Origin: Panicum virgatum
Taxonomy: Eukaryota > Streptophyta > Magnoliopsida > Poales > Poaceae
Direction of reading: 5' to 3'
Length of the DNA: 64,000 nucleotides
Assembly (NCBI RefSeq): GCF_016808335.1
Contig: NC_053141.1
Coordinates: 21,151,924-21,215,923 of the forward strand
Below are positions 55,645 to 64,000 of the stretch, piece by piece. The translations under genes and the position numbers were made by a program. Positions within the stretch are counted from its first letter, which is position 1, and each line of letters opens with the position of its first letter. The notes under the pieces were generated by a model. It was not told the DNA's origin and did no database searches. It saw only the letters and a list, made by a program, of their open reading frames with translations.

Positions 55645-58188
55645 CTACGGGTCGTGCTGTCGTGGTACGGCGACGAAGCGGTCCGGGTCGTCGTCGTCGG
55701 ACGGAGAACTCTCACCCTCGGTGACAGACGGAAGCTGCTGGTCTGGGTCTGAGCTCACTGGGGGAGTAACTGTCGTGGAGGCTCTCGTGCTGGCACTGCC
55801 TGGTAGAGGATCCGTAGAAGTCGTAACCGGGTCAGCAGAAGAAGTATCAATCTCTGAAGAGGTGACTGCTGAGGCTGCCGGCTGCGTCGACTGTGGAAGC
55901 AGGGACTCCTCTACTGCTCCTCCCCCTGAAGGTGCTGCCTGAAGTGAGGAGGGGAGGGCGACCGACTGAACCGCTGGCGGTGAGTCCTGAAAGAGTGTGG
56001 TCGCCGGCAGTGGTGAAAAGAGCGGACGACCGGCAGACCCAAAGAGTGCTGACATCGAGAACGTGGTCTCCGGTGTCGCTGAGGTAGCTGGAGCTGCAGT
56101 AGGAGCTGGAGGAGGAGGAGCTGGTGTGACGGCAAGCTGAGGTGCTCCTACACCCTGAAGTCCGGGCTGCTGCTGCTGTGGGGCGAGTCCGGTGTGAGAG
56201 TAAAGCTGGGAGATCATCCCGAACATCGCCATCATGCCCTGCTGCATCTGCTGGAACTGAGCGTCTGTCCTCTGTGAAACTCTGTCGATAAGCCCGACAA
56301 AACGCTCCTCGGTCGCAGCACGCTCTCGGGCGGCCTCTCTCTGTATAGCAGCAATCTGGGCCTCATGGGCTCTCCTGGCCTCCTCCTGAGCAAGCCTGTC
56401 CTCTCTCTGCTGGGTCACGAGCTGCTGTAGTAGTGAAGTGAGCTCGGACGGCTGAGTCACCTGAGACTCAGAGACTGTAGCAGCTGCTGAAGTCGGAGGT
56501 GCTGACTGTCCTGAACCTCCTGCCTCGTGATCGTGACTGGCTGGGGCAGCTGAAGGAAAGTACTCAACGTCGTCGGAGGAGTCTGACTCAAGCTCAGACC
56601 AGTGAATCTCATCATCTCCCCCGGGAAGCTGTGCCTCTGCTGCTAGGAGTGCCTCATCCTCCTCTGCCACTCGTTCCTGAACCTCCGGTGACAGTCGAGC
56701 CATCGCTGCTCTATCTGCGTGTCTGCCCCTCCTCCTGTCCTGTGGAGCCGTGGGTCGGTAGACAGGGAACCTGGGAGCCTCGTCGTGACGGTAAGGAGCA
56801 CTGATGGGTGACTCTGCTTGCACTATCATAGAGCATATGTAACTGATCCAGTGCGCATAGGGAAACTGTCGCACCACACCCATCCCGTCTGTGATCACAT
56901 CCTCGATCTCAGCCAAAATAAAGTCAACTATGTCAAAGGGCTCGTGAGTGAGGATGTGTAGAAGCAGGAGCTGCTGCAGTCCCGTAAACCCCTCTGGGTA
57001 GCCACTCCTTGGTAGCAAAGTCCTCCGGAGGGCCATGTGTACTGCGTAAGCCTCTGGGGTCAGCAAGCTCGGCACTCTGGCGTAAGAGGCTGGGAACGGC
57101 TGGCGGAAGCACTGAGTGATCGCCTCGTGAGAAGGAGCAATCCCGCCAACCATCGCCCTGCGGGGTGGATCTGAGTCCCCGTAAACCCTCTCGTGCAGCG
57201 AGACGTCGACCAGGTCAACTCCAAGAATACCAGCAATGGTCGCCCTCGACAAACCAAAGTCCTGCCCTCCAAACATGAAGTGTACAGCTCTGCGCTCGGG
57301 GGCTATCCAAGCTGTAGCGTAGAACACTCTGACCCAGTCCTCGATATAACGGTTCTGCTCCATCTCTAGCAGTCTAGGCAGACCTCTGAAGTGAGCAAAG
57401 TGTGCTCTCACATCTGCTCCCCCTGCGGCTGTCCTCAGTGAGACCCAGTCAAGAACCCTGTGCTGAAAGATCCGGTGGCCCCGCCTCTGGTAGGTCTCGT
57501 AGAAACTGGCCTGTAGCAAAGTCCAGAACCTCCTGTCGACTCTGCTGTCTCGGGTCACCGGGAACCAGACCTCCTCGTCAACACTCCACCTGAGCCTCTT
57601 GACCTTGGCCGCATTGGCTCGGGTCAAGTTCTGGAGCAGCACACCTGGCTCCAGACGCACAACAGTGTCCATACGGAACACTGCGCGCTCGGTCTCTAGG
57701 GCCTCGGCTCTACGAGCTGCTGCTGCAGCAGCTGTGGACCTGCGAGGCTCCTGTGGCTGGTGACCTCCTCGCGTCCTCGGTCCAGTGCGACGCTCGGTCG
57801 CTGGTGAAGTCTCTGTTGCTGGGGATGTCTGCCGAGTGCGGCCAGACCGTCGTAGAGTCGGTGACTCCTGTGTGCTCTGCCCCTGAGACTGCTCGGACTC
57901 CTCTGCCTCTGTATCTGAATCTGCAGCTGTATCTGACTGATCTGACTCTGCTGCTGCTGCTGTCGCGGCTCTGGTGGCCCTGGCACCTCTCACTCTGCCC
58001 ATGCCCCTGCCTCTGCCTCTGCCTCTGGGGTCCTCCCTGATCTGGAACGGACGAGCGCGGCCTGATGCCTGCTCCTCGGCGGCCTTGGCCACCATCTCGG
58101 CCTTCTCGGCCTCCTTCTCTGCACGAGTCCGCTTGCGAGCGGGCTTCTCGACCACAACTTCCTTACCCTTCCTCTTCTCGCGACCCAT
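55645..58188 (-). CDS. Third ORF of SIRE-type element, env position
   Basis: I start at the ATG at 58188 (MGREKRKGKEVVVEKPARKR), giving 847 residues; the frame is open further upstream without an ATG-led context. Residues 1-40 are highly basic and could be a nuclear localisation signal. About 50-190 is a low-complexity RG, acidic and Ala-rich region. About 195-440 is a globular part: RRFWTLLQASFYETYQRRGH, FRGLPRLLEMEQNRYIEDW, FMFGGQDFGLSRATIAGILG. It resembles the putative plant transposon protein or ATHILA ORF1-like domains. About 580-650 is a coiled coil (QREDRLAQEEARRAHEAQIA), then a Pro/Ala/Ser-rich tail. I see no signal peptide or membrane segment, so an envelope function is not supported. 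Codons are far more GC-rich than in pol. The domain name is uncertain. Confidence 0.75.
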   Translation of the reverse strand: MGREKRKGKEVVVEKPARKRTRAEKEAEKAEMVAKAAEEQASGRARPFQIREDPRGRGRGRGMGRVRGARATRAATAAAAESDQSDTAADSDTEAEESEQSQGQSTQESPTLRRSGRTRQTSPATETSPATERRTGPRTRGGHQPQEPRRSTAAAAAARRAEALETERAVFRMDTVVRLEPGVLLQNLTRANAAKVKRLRWSVDEEVWFPVTRDSRVDRRFWTLLQASFYETYQRRGHRIFQHRVLDWVSLRTAAGGADVRAHFAHFRGLPRLLEMEQNRYIEDWVRVFYATAWIAPERRAVHFMFGGQDFGLSRATIAGILGVDLVDVSLHERVYGDSDPPRRAMVGGIAPSHEAITQCFRQPFPASYARVPSLLTPEAYAVHMALRRTLLPRSGYPEGFTGLQQLLLLHILTHEPFDIVDFILAEIEDVITDGMGVVRQFPYAHWISYICSMIVQAESPISAPYRHDEAPRFPVYRPTAPQDRRRGRHADRAAMARLSPEVQERVAEEDEALLAAEAQLPGGDDEIHWSELESDSSDDVEYFPSAAPASHDHEAGGSGQSAPPTSAAATVSESQVTQPSELTSLLQQLVTQQREDRLAQEEARRAHEAQIAAIQREAARERAATEERFVGLIDRVSQRTDAQFQQMQQGMMAMFGMISQLYSHTGLAPQQQQPGLQGVGAPQLAVTPAPPPPAPTAAPATSATPETTFSMSALFGSAGRPLFSPLPATTLFQDSPPAVQSVALPSSLQAAPSGGGAVEESLLPQSTQPAASAVTSSEIDTSSADPVTTSTDPLPGSASTRASTTVTPPVSSDPDQQLPSVTEGESSPSDDDDPDRFVAVPRQHDP

Positions 58189-59601
58189 CTCGACTGGCGG
58201 TGTGCGAAACACGAACGCGGCGCGAAAAAGGGAGCTCAGGCAAATCGTCGAGCACCTGGCGAGCTTCTGATCGGGTGCTGCTGCGGCGTGGCTGCGGCTG
58301 CGGTGTGGAGGCGTGGAGCACGGCGGCGCCCGGCAGTGGCGGCGTGGAGCGGCGTGGAGTAGCGTGGAGCGGCGGCGGCGGCGGCTACGCGCGCAGGCGG
58401 CGGCGCAGGCGCGCACGGGCGGCGCTGGGCGAGCGCGAGGGCGCGGCGGCGGCGACTTCGACGTGCAGGCGAGCGGCGGCGCGGATGGCGCACGGCGGCG
58501 CGTGGGCTGTGGCGGAGCGGCGGCGGTGGAGAGACGGCGGCGGCGCGAAGGGAAGGCGGCGGCGGCTCGAAGATGGATGCGGGCGAAACAGAGGAAAGAG
58601 AGGCGGCGGCTCGAGCACGACTCATATATGACAGGTGGGACCCGCGATTTTCCTTTACACCGGTTGATCCGACGCGTAGGGTTTGAACGCCGGTTGATTG
58701 CGTCGGTGTAGTTCACCCGAGATTCTACCAGATCTGTTTTTGAACGCCGGTTGAACCGATGCTGTCAAAAGTGACCTCGTCGGTTGATTGATCAAAACAC
58801 CGGTTGATTGCTAGGTCTGATTTGTATTTATGATCACCGGTTGATCCGATGATGCGACTTTTGTATACGCCGGTTAAACGCCTGAAACTTGACTGAGCTG
58901 AGACAAACTTTAGTAACGCCGGTTAAACCGATGATGATGCTCCATTGAACGTCGGTTTAACCGGTGAAGCCAAAAACCCCACACTCAGCTCACTCTTCTA
59001 TGCTAAGTCCAATAAACTTATAAAATTCAAATAAACTCAAGTTAATGGACTTGCATAGGCGACTTTACCCCTCAAAATAAATAGGATAGCACACTTGCTT
59101 AAATAAATTTCTTTTTAACCACAAGGAAAAGCCGCAAGAGAGACAAAGCGCCAAATAAAATGTATGAGCCATGTCATAGGAATATTGAAGATAGAAAGCT
59201 TCAAACTCATCATGACATTGCTCACTAGGCAATAACGCACCTAACACTTTGCTCTTTTCACTTTTCATGAATTAAGATCTTGTATATGAAAACAAGTCTC
59301 ATTTTCATCAAGTGATCTCCTTTGTGACCCTTACGCATGCAATGATGATGCAAACTACAACCACATGCGAAAGTATAGTGAACATGAAGTGCACATCTAT
59401 ATGACAAGAAATGCATAACAAGAAATTAAGATCTACTTGTCAAGTTTGAACCCACGGGAAGCTTCTTCATGATGAGCCTTTCTACAAGCCTAGAGGAAAA
59501 CAAGTGGACCACCACCTCTAGCTAAACCCTTGCTCATCACTATCTTACCATGGTTAGACAAGTGTCCTATATGTATGTATTTTTCTATATGACATGGCAA
59601 C
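58189..59601 (-). other. Spacer between pol and third ORF with AACCGG motifs
   Basis: 58189-58630 is GC-rich (a GGC-rich leader of the third ORF). 58650-58975 holds about ten CCGGTTGAACCGATG / GCCGGTTAAACCG-like motifs, akin to those in the LTR. 58990-59600 is AT-rich and non-coding. Confidence 0.6.
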
Positions 59602-62600
59602 TTACATGACGTTTGCCGCATCTAACACATTGAGCTCATTTCTTAGCCTAACAAAGGTACTCTCGTCTAGAGGTTTTGTGAATATATCCGCCAATTGCTC
59701 CTCGGATCTCACACCTTGAAGGGAAATGTCCCCCTTGGCTTCGTGATCACGCAAGAAGTGATGGCGAATATCAATGTGCTTTGTGCGAGAGTGTTGAACT
59801 GGATTCTTGGCAATTTTTACGGCACTTTCATTGTCACAAAGGAGTGGGATCCTATCTAGTTTCACACCAAAGTCCAAAAGGGTTTGCTTCATATATAGGA
59901 TTTGGGCACAACATGCACCGGCCGCTATATATTCCGCTTCCGCGGTGGACAAAGCCACGGAATTTTGCTTCTTACTCGACCAAGAAACTAGAGAACGCCC
60001 AAGCAAGTGGCAACCCCCGGAGGTACTCTTGCGATCCACACGGCTTCCGGCAAAATCCGAATCCGAGTATCCCAAGATATCTAAACTAGCGCCTTTGGGG
60101 TACCACAAGCCTATGCTAGGAGTGTGCTTGAGATACCGAAGGATCCTATTCACAGCCGAAAGGTGTGACTCCTTTGGGTTAGCTTGAAAGCGGGCACACA
60201 AGCACACACTAAACATTATATCGGGCCTAGATGCGGTAAGGTAAAGCAAAGACCCTATCATAGAACGATAGAGGGATTGATCAATCGGTTTACCGTCCAC
60301 ATCCAAGTCGAGATGCCCATTGGTTGCCATGGGTGTCTTGATTGGCTTGCACTCATCCATCTTGAACTTCTTCAAGATATCTTTGGTATATTTTTCTTGA
60401 TGGATGAATGTCCCTTCCTTCATTTGTTTGACTTGAAAACCAAGGAAGAAGGTCAATTCGCCAATCATGGACATCTCGAATTCCCTAGACATCATGGTAG
60501 CAAACTCATGGCTTAGTAAATCATTAGTTGAGCCAAAGATAATATCGTCAACATAAATTTGACAAATGAAAAGATCCCCGTTGACGTCTTTTGTGAACAA
60601 CGTGGTGTCCACCCTCCCGATCTTGAAGCCTTGCATGATTAGGAAGTCACGAAGCCTCTCATACCAAGCCCTTGGAGCTTGTTTTAGCCCATAGAGTGCC
60701 TTGTGCAACCTATAAACATGGTTAGGATTCCTCGGATCTTCAAACCCGGGAGGTTGCTCAACATAAACAAGTTCGTTAATAACGCCATTTAAGAATGCAC
60801 TTTTCACATCCATTTGATACAACTTAATGTTATGATGTGAAGAGTAAGCAAGAAGGATACGGATAGCTTCAAGTCTTGCGACCGGAGCAAAGGTTTCACC
60901 AAAATCCAAACCTTCGACTTGAGAAAATCCTTTTGCCACAAGTCTTGCTTTGTTGCGTATCACCACCCCATGTTCATCTTGCTTGTTTCGAAAGACCCAC
61001 TTGGTGCCGATGATGTTCTTGTCTTTCGGAGGAGCTTCGAGGACCCAAACTTCATTGCGGGTGAAGTTGTTCAACTCATCTTGCATGGCCATCACCCAAT
61101 CCGAGTCCACAAGCGCTTCCTCTATGCTAGTGGGTTCAATACAAGAAACAAACGAGTGATATTCGCAAAATGAAGCATGTTTAGAGCGAGTTCTTACTCC
61201 TTTTGATGGACTACCAATGATTTGACCAATTGGATGATCCTTGGAGATGCGACCATGCTTCACTAGCGGTACTTGCGTTGATGCTTGTTGGGGTGGATCA
61301 TGAGTGACTTGTGCTTGTGGTGGAACACTTTGCTCTTCTTGTTCTTGAACTTGGGGTATTGGCGTTGGCACATCTTCTTGAGGTTGTGTATCTTCTTTTT
61401 CTTGATCTTCATCCACTTGGGGCGCCGTGGAGGTGCTTGGTGTAGATGAGGAAGGTCCTCCCCCTTGATCATTGTCTTCATGCACCTCTTCCGGCTTGAT
61501 ATCCCCAATGGACATATTCTTCAAAGCTTCATCAATCTCCTCATCACCTACATTCTCATAGCCAACAACCTCCTCTTGGGAGCCATTAGATTCATCAAAC
61601 TCCACATCACATGTTTCTTGAACTAACCCGGAGGTTTGATTGAATACTCTATATGCTTTGGAGTTTGATGCATAACCAAGAAAGAAACCTTCATCACATC
61701 TACTTTCAAACTTACCGAGCCTTTTCTTCTTATAGATGAAGCATTTGCAACCAAAGACTCGAAAGTATGATATATTTGGTTTCTTCCCGGTGATGAGCTC
61801 ATATGGAGTTTTCTTGAGGAGTCGGTGAGGATATACTCGGTTGGATGCATGACACGCCGTGTTGATTGCTTCCGCCCAAAACTTCTCGGACGTGCCATAA
61901 TCATCCAACATTGCTCTAGCTAGGGTGATGAGAGTCTTGTTCTTTCTTTCCACCACTCCATTTTGTTGAGGCGTGTAGGTGGCGGAAAACTCATGCTTGA
62001 TGCCCTCTTCATCGCACCATTCTTCAATTTTCATGTTCTTGAACTCGGTGCCGTTGTCACTCCGGATCTTCACAATTGGGGAGTTGTACTCCCTTTGAGC
62101 TCTTCTTGCAAAGGTCTTGAAGATTTCCGGAGTTTCACCCTTATCGCCTAGAAACATAACCCAAGTGTAACGTGAAAAATCATCAACAATTACTAGGCAA
62201 TAGAGGTTACCACCAATGCTCTTGTATGTAGTTGGACCAAAGAGGTCCATGTGTAGTAGCTCGAGCGGCTTGGAGGTAGACAACATCGTCTTGATGGGAT
62301 GATGTGTTGCAACTTGCTTCCCGGCTTGACATGCTTTACATAGCTTGTTCTTGTCAAAGGTGACGTCCTTCAAGCCGGTGATCATCCCTCTCTTGTGGGC
62401 TTTCTTGAGATTGCTCATGCCAATATGAGCAATTCTTCTATGCCAAAGCCACCCAAGAGAAGACTTGGTGAAGAGGCATGTCATGGTGCTTGTTTGCTTT
62501 GAAGAGAAATCCACCAAGTAAATGTTGCCATGCCTAAACCCCGTGAATACCAATGACTTGTCTTTTTCATGAGTTACTACAACACCATTCTTGTCAAAGG

Positions 62601-62868
62601 CACACGTTAGTCCAAGATCACACAATTGAGCAATTGAAATAAGATTAAAACTAAGTGCTTCTACAAACAAAACATTAGAAATAGATAAATCTTTAGAAAT
62701 TGCTATTCTACCCAAACCTAAAACTTTTCCCCTTGAGTTATCACCATAGGTGACGTGTTCATGATCGCCGGGGTCTTCAAGGGAGGTGAACATGCTATCA
62801 TTGCCGGTCATGTGTTGAGAGCAACCGCTATCAAGTACCCAATGTTTTCCACCGGCTTTGTAGTTCAC
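59602..62868 (-). CDS. SIRE-type pol polyprotein (protease, integrase, RT, RNase H)
   Basis: This 1,088-residue open frame has the Ty1 domain order. The protease motif is [10 protein letters not shown] (residues 13-22). The integrase zinc region is [18 protein letters not shown] to CKACQAGK (about 140-185). The integrase core is [14 protein letters not shown] and [12 protein letters not shown] Pro/Gln-rich linker follows at about 460-560. The RT has [30 protein letters not shown] and the catalytic [12 protein letters not shown] (about 790). RNase H has [19 protein letters not shown] and [15 protein letters not shown]. The first codon called is GTG, not ATG. An in-frame TAG lies just before it, so this is probably reached by translation from gag. 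All catalytic motifs are intact. Confidence 0.9.
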   Translation of the reverse strand: MNYKAGGKHWVLDSGCSQHMTGNDSMFTSLEDPGDHEHVTYGDNSRGKVLGLGRIAISKDLSISNVLFVEALSFNLISIAQLCDLGLTCAFDKNGVVVTHEKDKSLVFTGFRHGNIYLVDFSSKQTSTMTCLFTKSSLGWLWHRRIAHIGMSNLKKAHKRGMITGLKDVTFDKNKLCKACQAGKQVATHHPIKTMLSTSKPLELLHMDLFGPTTYKSIGGNLYCLVIVDDFSRYTWVMFLGDKGETPEIFKTFARRAQREYNSPIVKIRSDNGTEFKNMKIEEWCDEEGIKHEFSATYTPQQNGVVERKNKTLITLARAMLDDYGTSEKFWAEAINTACHASNRVYPHRLLKKTPYELITGKKPNISYFRVFGCKCFIYKKKRLGKFESRCDEGFFLGYASNSKAYRVFNQTSGLVQETCDVEFDESNGSQEEVVGYENVGDEEIDEALKNMSIGDIKPEEVHEDNDQGGGPSSSTPSTSTAPQVDEDQEKEDTQPQEDVPTPIPQVQEQEEQSVPPQAQVTHDPPQQASTQVPLVKHGRISKDHPIGQIIGSPSKGVRTRSKHASFCEYHSFVSCIEPTSIEEALVDSDWVMAMQDELNNFTRNEVWVLEAPPKDKNIIGTKWVFRNKQDEHGVVIRNKARLVAKGFSQVEGLDFGETFAPVARLEAIRILLAYSSHHNIKLYQMDVKSAFLNGVINELVYVEQPPGFEDPRNPNHVYRLHKALYGLKQAPRAWYERLRDFLIMQGFKIGRVDTTLFTKDVNGDLFICQIYVDDIIFGSTNDLLSHEFATMMSREFEMSMIGELTFFLGFQVKQMKEGTFIHQEKYTKDILKKFKMDECKPIKTPMATNGHLDLDVDGKPIDQSLYRSMIGSLLYLTASRPDIMFSVCLCARFQANPKESHLSAVNRILRYLKHTPSIGLWYPKGASLDILGYSDSDFAGSRVDRKSTSGGCHLLGRSLVSWSSKKQNSVALSTAEAEYIAAGACCAQILYMKQTLLDFGVKLDRIPLLCDNESAVKIAKNPVQHSRTKHIDIRHHFLRDHEAKGDISLQGVRSEEQLADIFTKPLDESTFVRLRNELNVLDAANVM

Positions 62869-62884
62869 CTACACACATGAGAAT

Positions 62885-64000
62885 TCACTTTTGAGTTTTA
62901 GGAACCCAAACAAGCTTTGGGCCTTGCACATGTGTGACAAGAGCTTTTGGGACCCAAAGTTGCTTGGGGAGCTTCTTCTTTGACTCCTTAGTGAGTTTGC
63001 CAATGAATTTGGCCTTCACCTTACCCTTCACCTTACTCAAGAGAAAATGGTTATTTTGAAATATTGAAGAGTAATTCTTGGGTAATTTAGGAAGAGGACG
63101 TGATGGTAAAGTGCACTCCCTAGTGTGGTGCCCGGTGACTTGGCAATGTTGGCAATATGATCCAACTTCCTTGATGAAGCTAATCTTGATCTCCGGAGAA
63201 GGAGTAGTGGCTATGTTTGGCTCCGGAAATGAACCAAGACCTCTCTTGCCATAGTCACGGGCATTGTTGACGAGAATCTCTTTGTGGATGTATTCTCCTC
63301 TTGAGAGCTTCTCCACACTACTCTTGAGGCTTGCAACTTGATCCATCAATTCCTTTTCCCTAGAAGGTGCAAGCTCGGACAAAGCATTAGTAGCATTTGC
63401 ATTAATGAGTAGGTCATCACATGAAGTAGAAGCATTGACCTTCTCAATAGTTTCATGAGCAAAGTTCTCAAGACTTGGGTCAATTGCTTCATAGGCAAAT
63501 TCAAGTTCTTGATACTTGTGAGCCAACTCCCTATGCTCTTGTTTAAGCTTTTTGTGGCTCTCTTCAACTTGCTTAGCAAGTACAAGTGACTCATTGTGCT
63601 TTTTGAGCAAGTCATTGTACTTGCCAAGCAAATCGGAGTGGGCAAGCTCTAACTTGGCACGAGTGCTCTCAAGAACCTTGACTTTGCCCTTTTCCCTCTT
63701 GATGACGGATGTATACTCATTAATGAGGTTAGCAAACTCATTAGGGTCAAGCTCATCATCACTATCATCTTCACTCTCACATACCTTAGAGTTACCTTTG
63801 GCCATGAGGCACATTGGAGGTGGAGGTAGTGATGGTTCTTCATTTGTGAGGGCGATGGTGACTATGTCTTCTTCATCACTTGAATCTTCGCTTGATGAGA
63901 CATCGGTCACCCACTCTTGTTTTTCCACCAAGAAGCTTCTCTTGGTGTGCCCTTTCTTCTTTGGGAAGAGCTTGGTCTTCTTGTCATGGCTCTTTTTCTT
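62885..64000 (-). CDS. SIRE-type gag, C-terminal part (continues past window)
   Basis: The open frame extends to the window edge and contains Lys-rich sequence (KKGHTKRSF). An acidic patch (SSSEDSSDEEDIV), a long coiled coil of about 150 residues (YNDLLKKHNESLVLAKQVEE) and a CCHC zinc knuckle (YCQHCQVTGHHTRECTLP) follow. It ends KLVWVPKTQK and TGA at 62885. Gag packages the element RNA. The pol frame begins 16 bases later in another phase. Confidence 0.85.
   Translation of the reverse strand, partial: KKKSHDKKTKLFPKKKGHTKRSFLVEKQEWVTDVSSSEDSSDEEDIVTIALTNEEPSLPPPPMCLMAKGNSKVCESEDDSDDELDPNEFANLINEYTSVIKREKGKVKVLESTRAKLELAHSDLLGKYNDLLKKHNESLVLAKQVEESHKKLKQEHRELAHKYQELEFAYEAIDPSLENFAHETIEKVNASTSCDDLLINANATNALSELAPSREKELMDQVASLKSSVEKLSRGEYIHKEILVNNARDYGKRGLGSFPEPNIATTPSPEIKISFIKEVGSYCQHCQVTGHHTRECTLPSRPLPKLPKNYSSIFQNNHFLLSKVKGKVKAKFIGKLTKESKKKLPKQLWVPKALVTHVQGPKLVWVPKTQK

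Larger units (their letters stand above)
53643..64000 (-). mobile_element. SIRE-type Ty1/copia retrotransposon (5' end outside window)
   Basis: On the minus strand it runs from the window edge: gag, pol, a long third ORF, purine tract and the 3' LTR (53643-55329). The gag-pol-third ORF order is that of SIRE/Maximus elements. Left flank GAGAG (53638-53642) would be the TSD, but the other side is not visible. Pol and the third ORF are open, so it is probably recent. It is inserted in the CACTA element. Confidence 0.88.

Noticed and set aside
55619..55942. 107-residue plus-strand frame
   Set aside because: Antisense shadow of the C-terminal low-complexity part of the third ORF.
58065..58711. 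Plus-strand and alternate minus-strand frames before the third ORF
   Set aside because: Arg/Ala-rich translations of GGC repeats. Only the minus-strand frame from 58188 shows a structured protein.

Overview
This window is nuclear DNA of a grass (Poaceae). It has intron-split genes whose products match plant organelle and chromatin proteins. The rest is dense, nested transposable elements of typical grass families: CRM, Tekay and Athila Ty3 elements, SIRE-type Ty1 elements, MULE, CACTA, Helitron, RTE and L1 LINEs, a T-tailed SINE, and Stowaway and Tourist MITEs. I cannot name the species.

Three host genes were reconstructed from exons. (1) The last two exons of a mitochondrial elongation factor G gene (221-274 and 1902-2006, +) open the window. 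A 5' fragment of a second, broken copy lies at 17859-18191. (2) A DCL/DUF3223 plastid protein gene (+) has exons 31067-31353, 31462-31576 and 46410-46574. Its second intron is 14.8 kb and filled with nested transposons. (3) A short EDM2-like PHD-finger gene (-) has four exons between 50650 and 51812.

Layout: 1-2508, EF-G 3' end with a Stowaway MITE and a SINE. 2567-4142, GC-rich unit bounded by Stowaway-like ends. 4209-11342, full-length CRM element (TSD ACCTC). 11992-14142 and 19191-21316, two solo LTRs of one SIRE-like family in opposite orientation, each with a perfect 5-bp TSD. 16600-16973, small Helitron. 17048 onward, a CACTA-like end, then the EF-G fragment. 22034-30175, decayed Athila-like element. 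31067-46574, the DCL gene. Inside its intron an old hAT-like unit (31932-45224) contains a MULE (32084-44555, TSD ATAAGAAAA), which contains an RTE LINE (about 34150-36592) and a deleted Tekay element (37779-43584, TSD AAAGA). 46575-50649, small insertions and a recent 315-bp-period tandem duplication. 52157-53642, CACTA end with Ulp1-like exons. 53643-64000, a SIRE-type Ty1 element on the minus strand with intact pol and a third ORF in the env position; its 5' end is outside the window.

No new cellular system is evident. The strongest unusual observations are these: the Tekay copy was integrated with U5 sequence at both outer ends, one end a 151-bp inverted repeat, and has a perfect TSD; the DCL intron keeps good splice sites around 14.8 kb of nested elements; the SIRE third ORF is large and GC-rich; and ACCGGT-core motif clusters sit just upstream of the TATA box in three SIRE-type LTRs.
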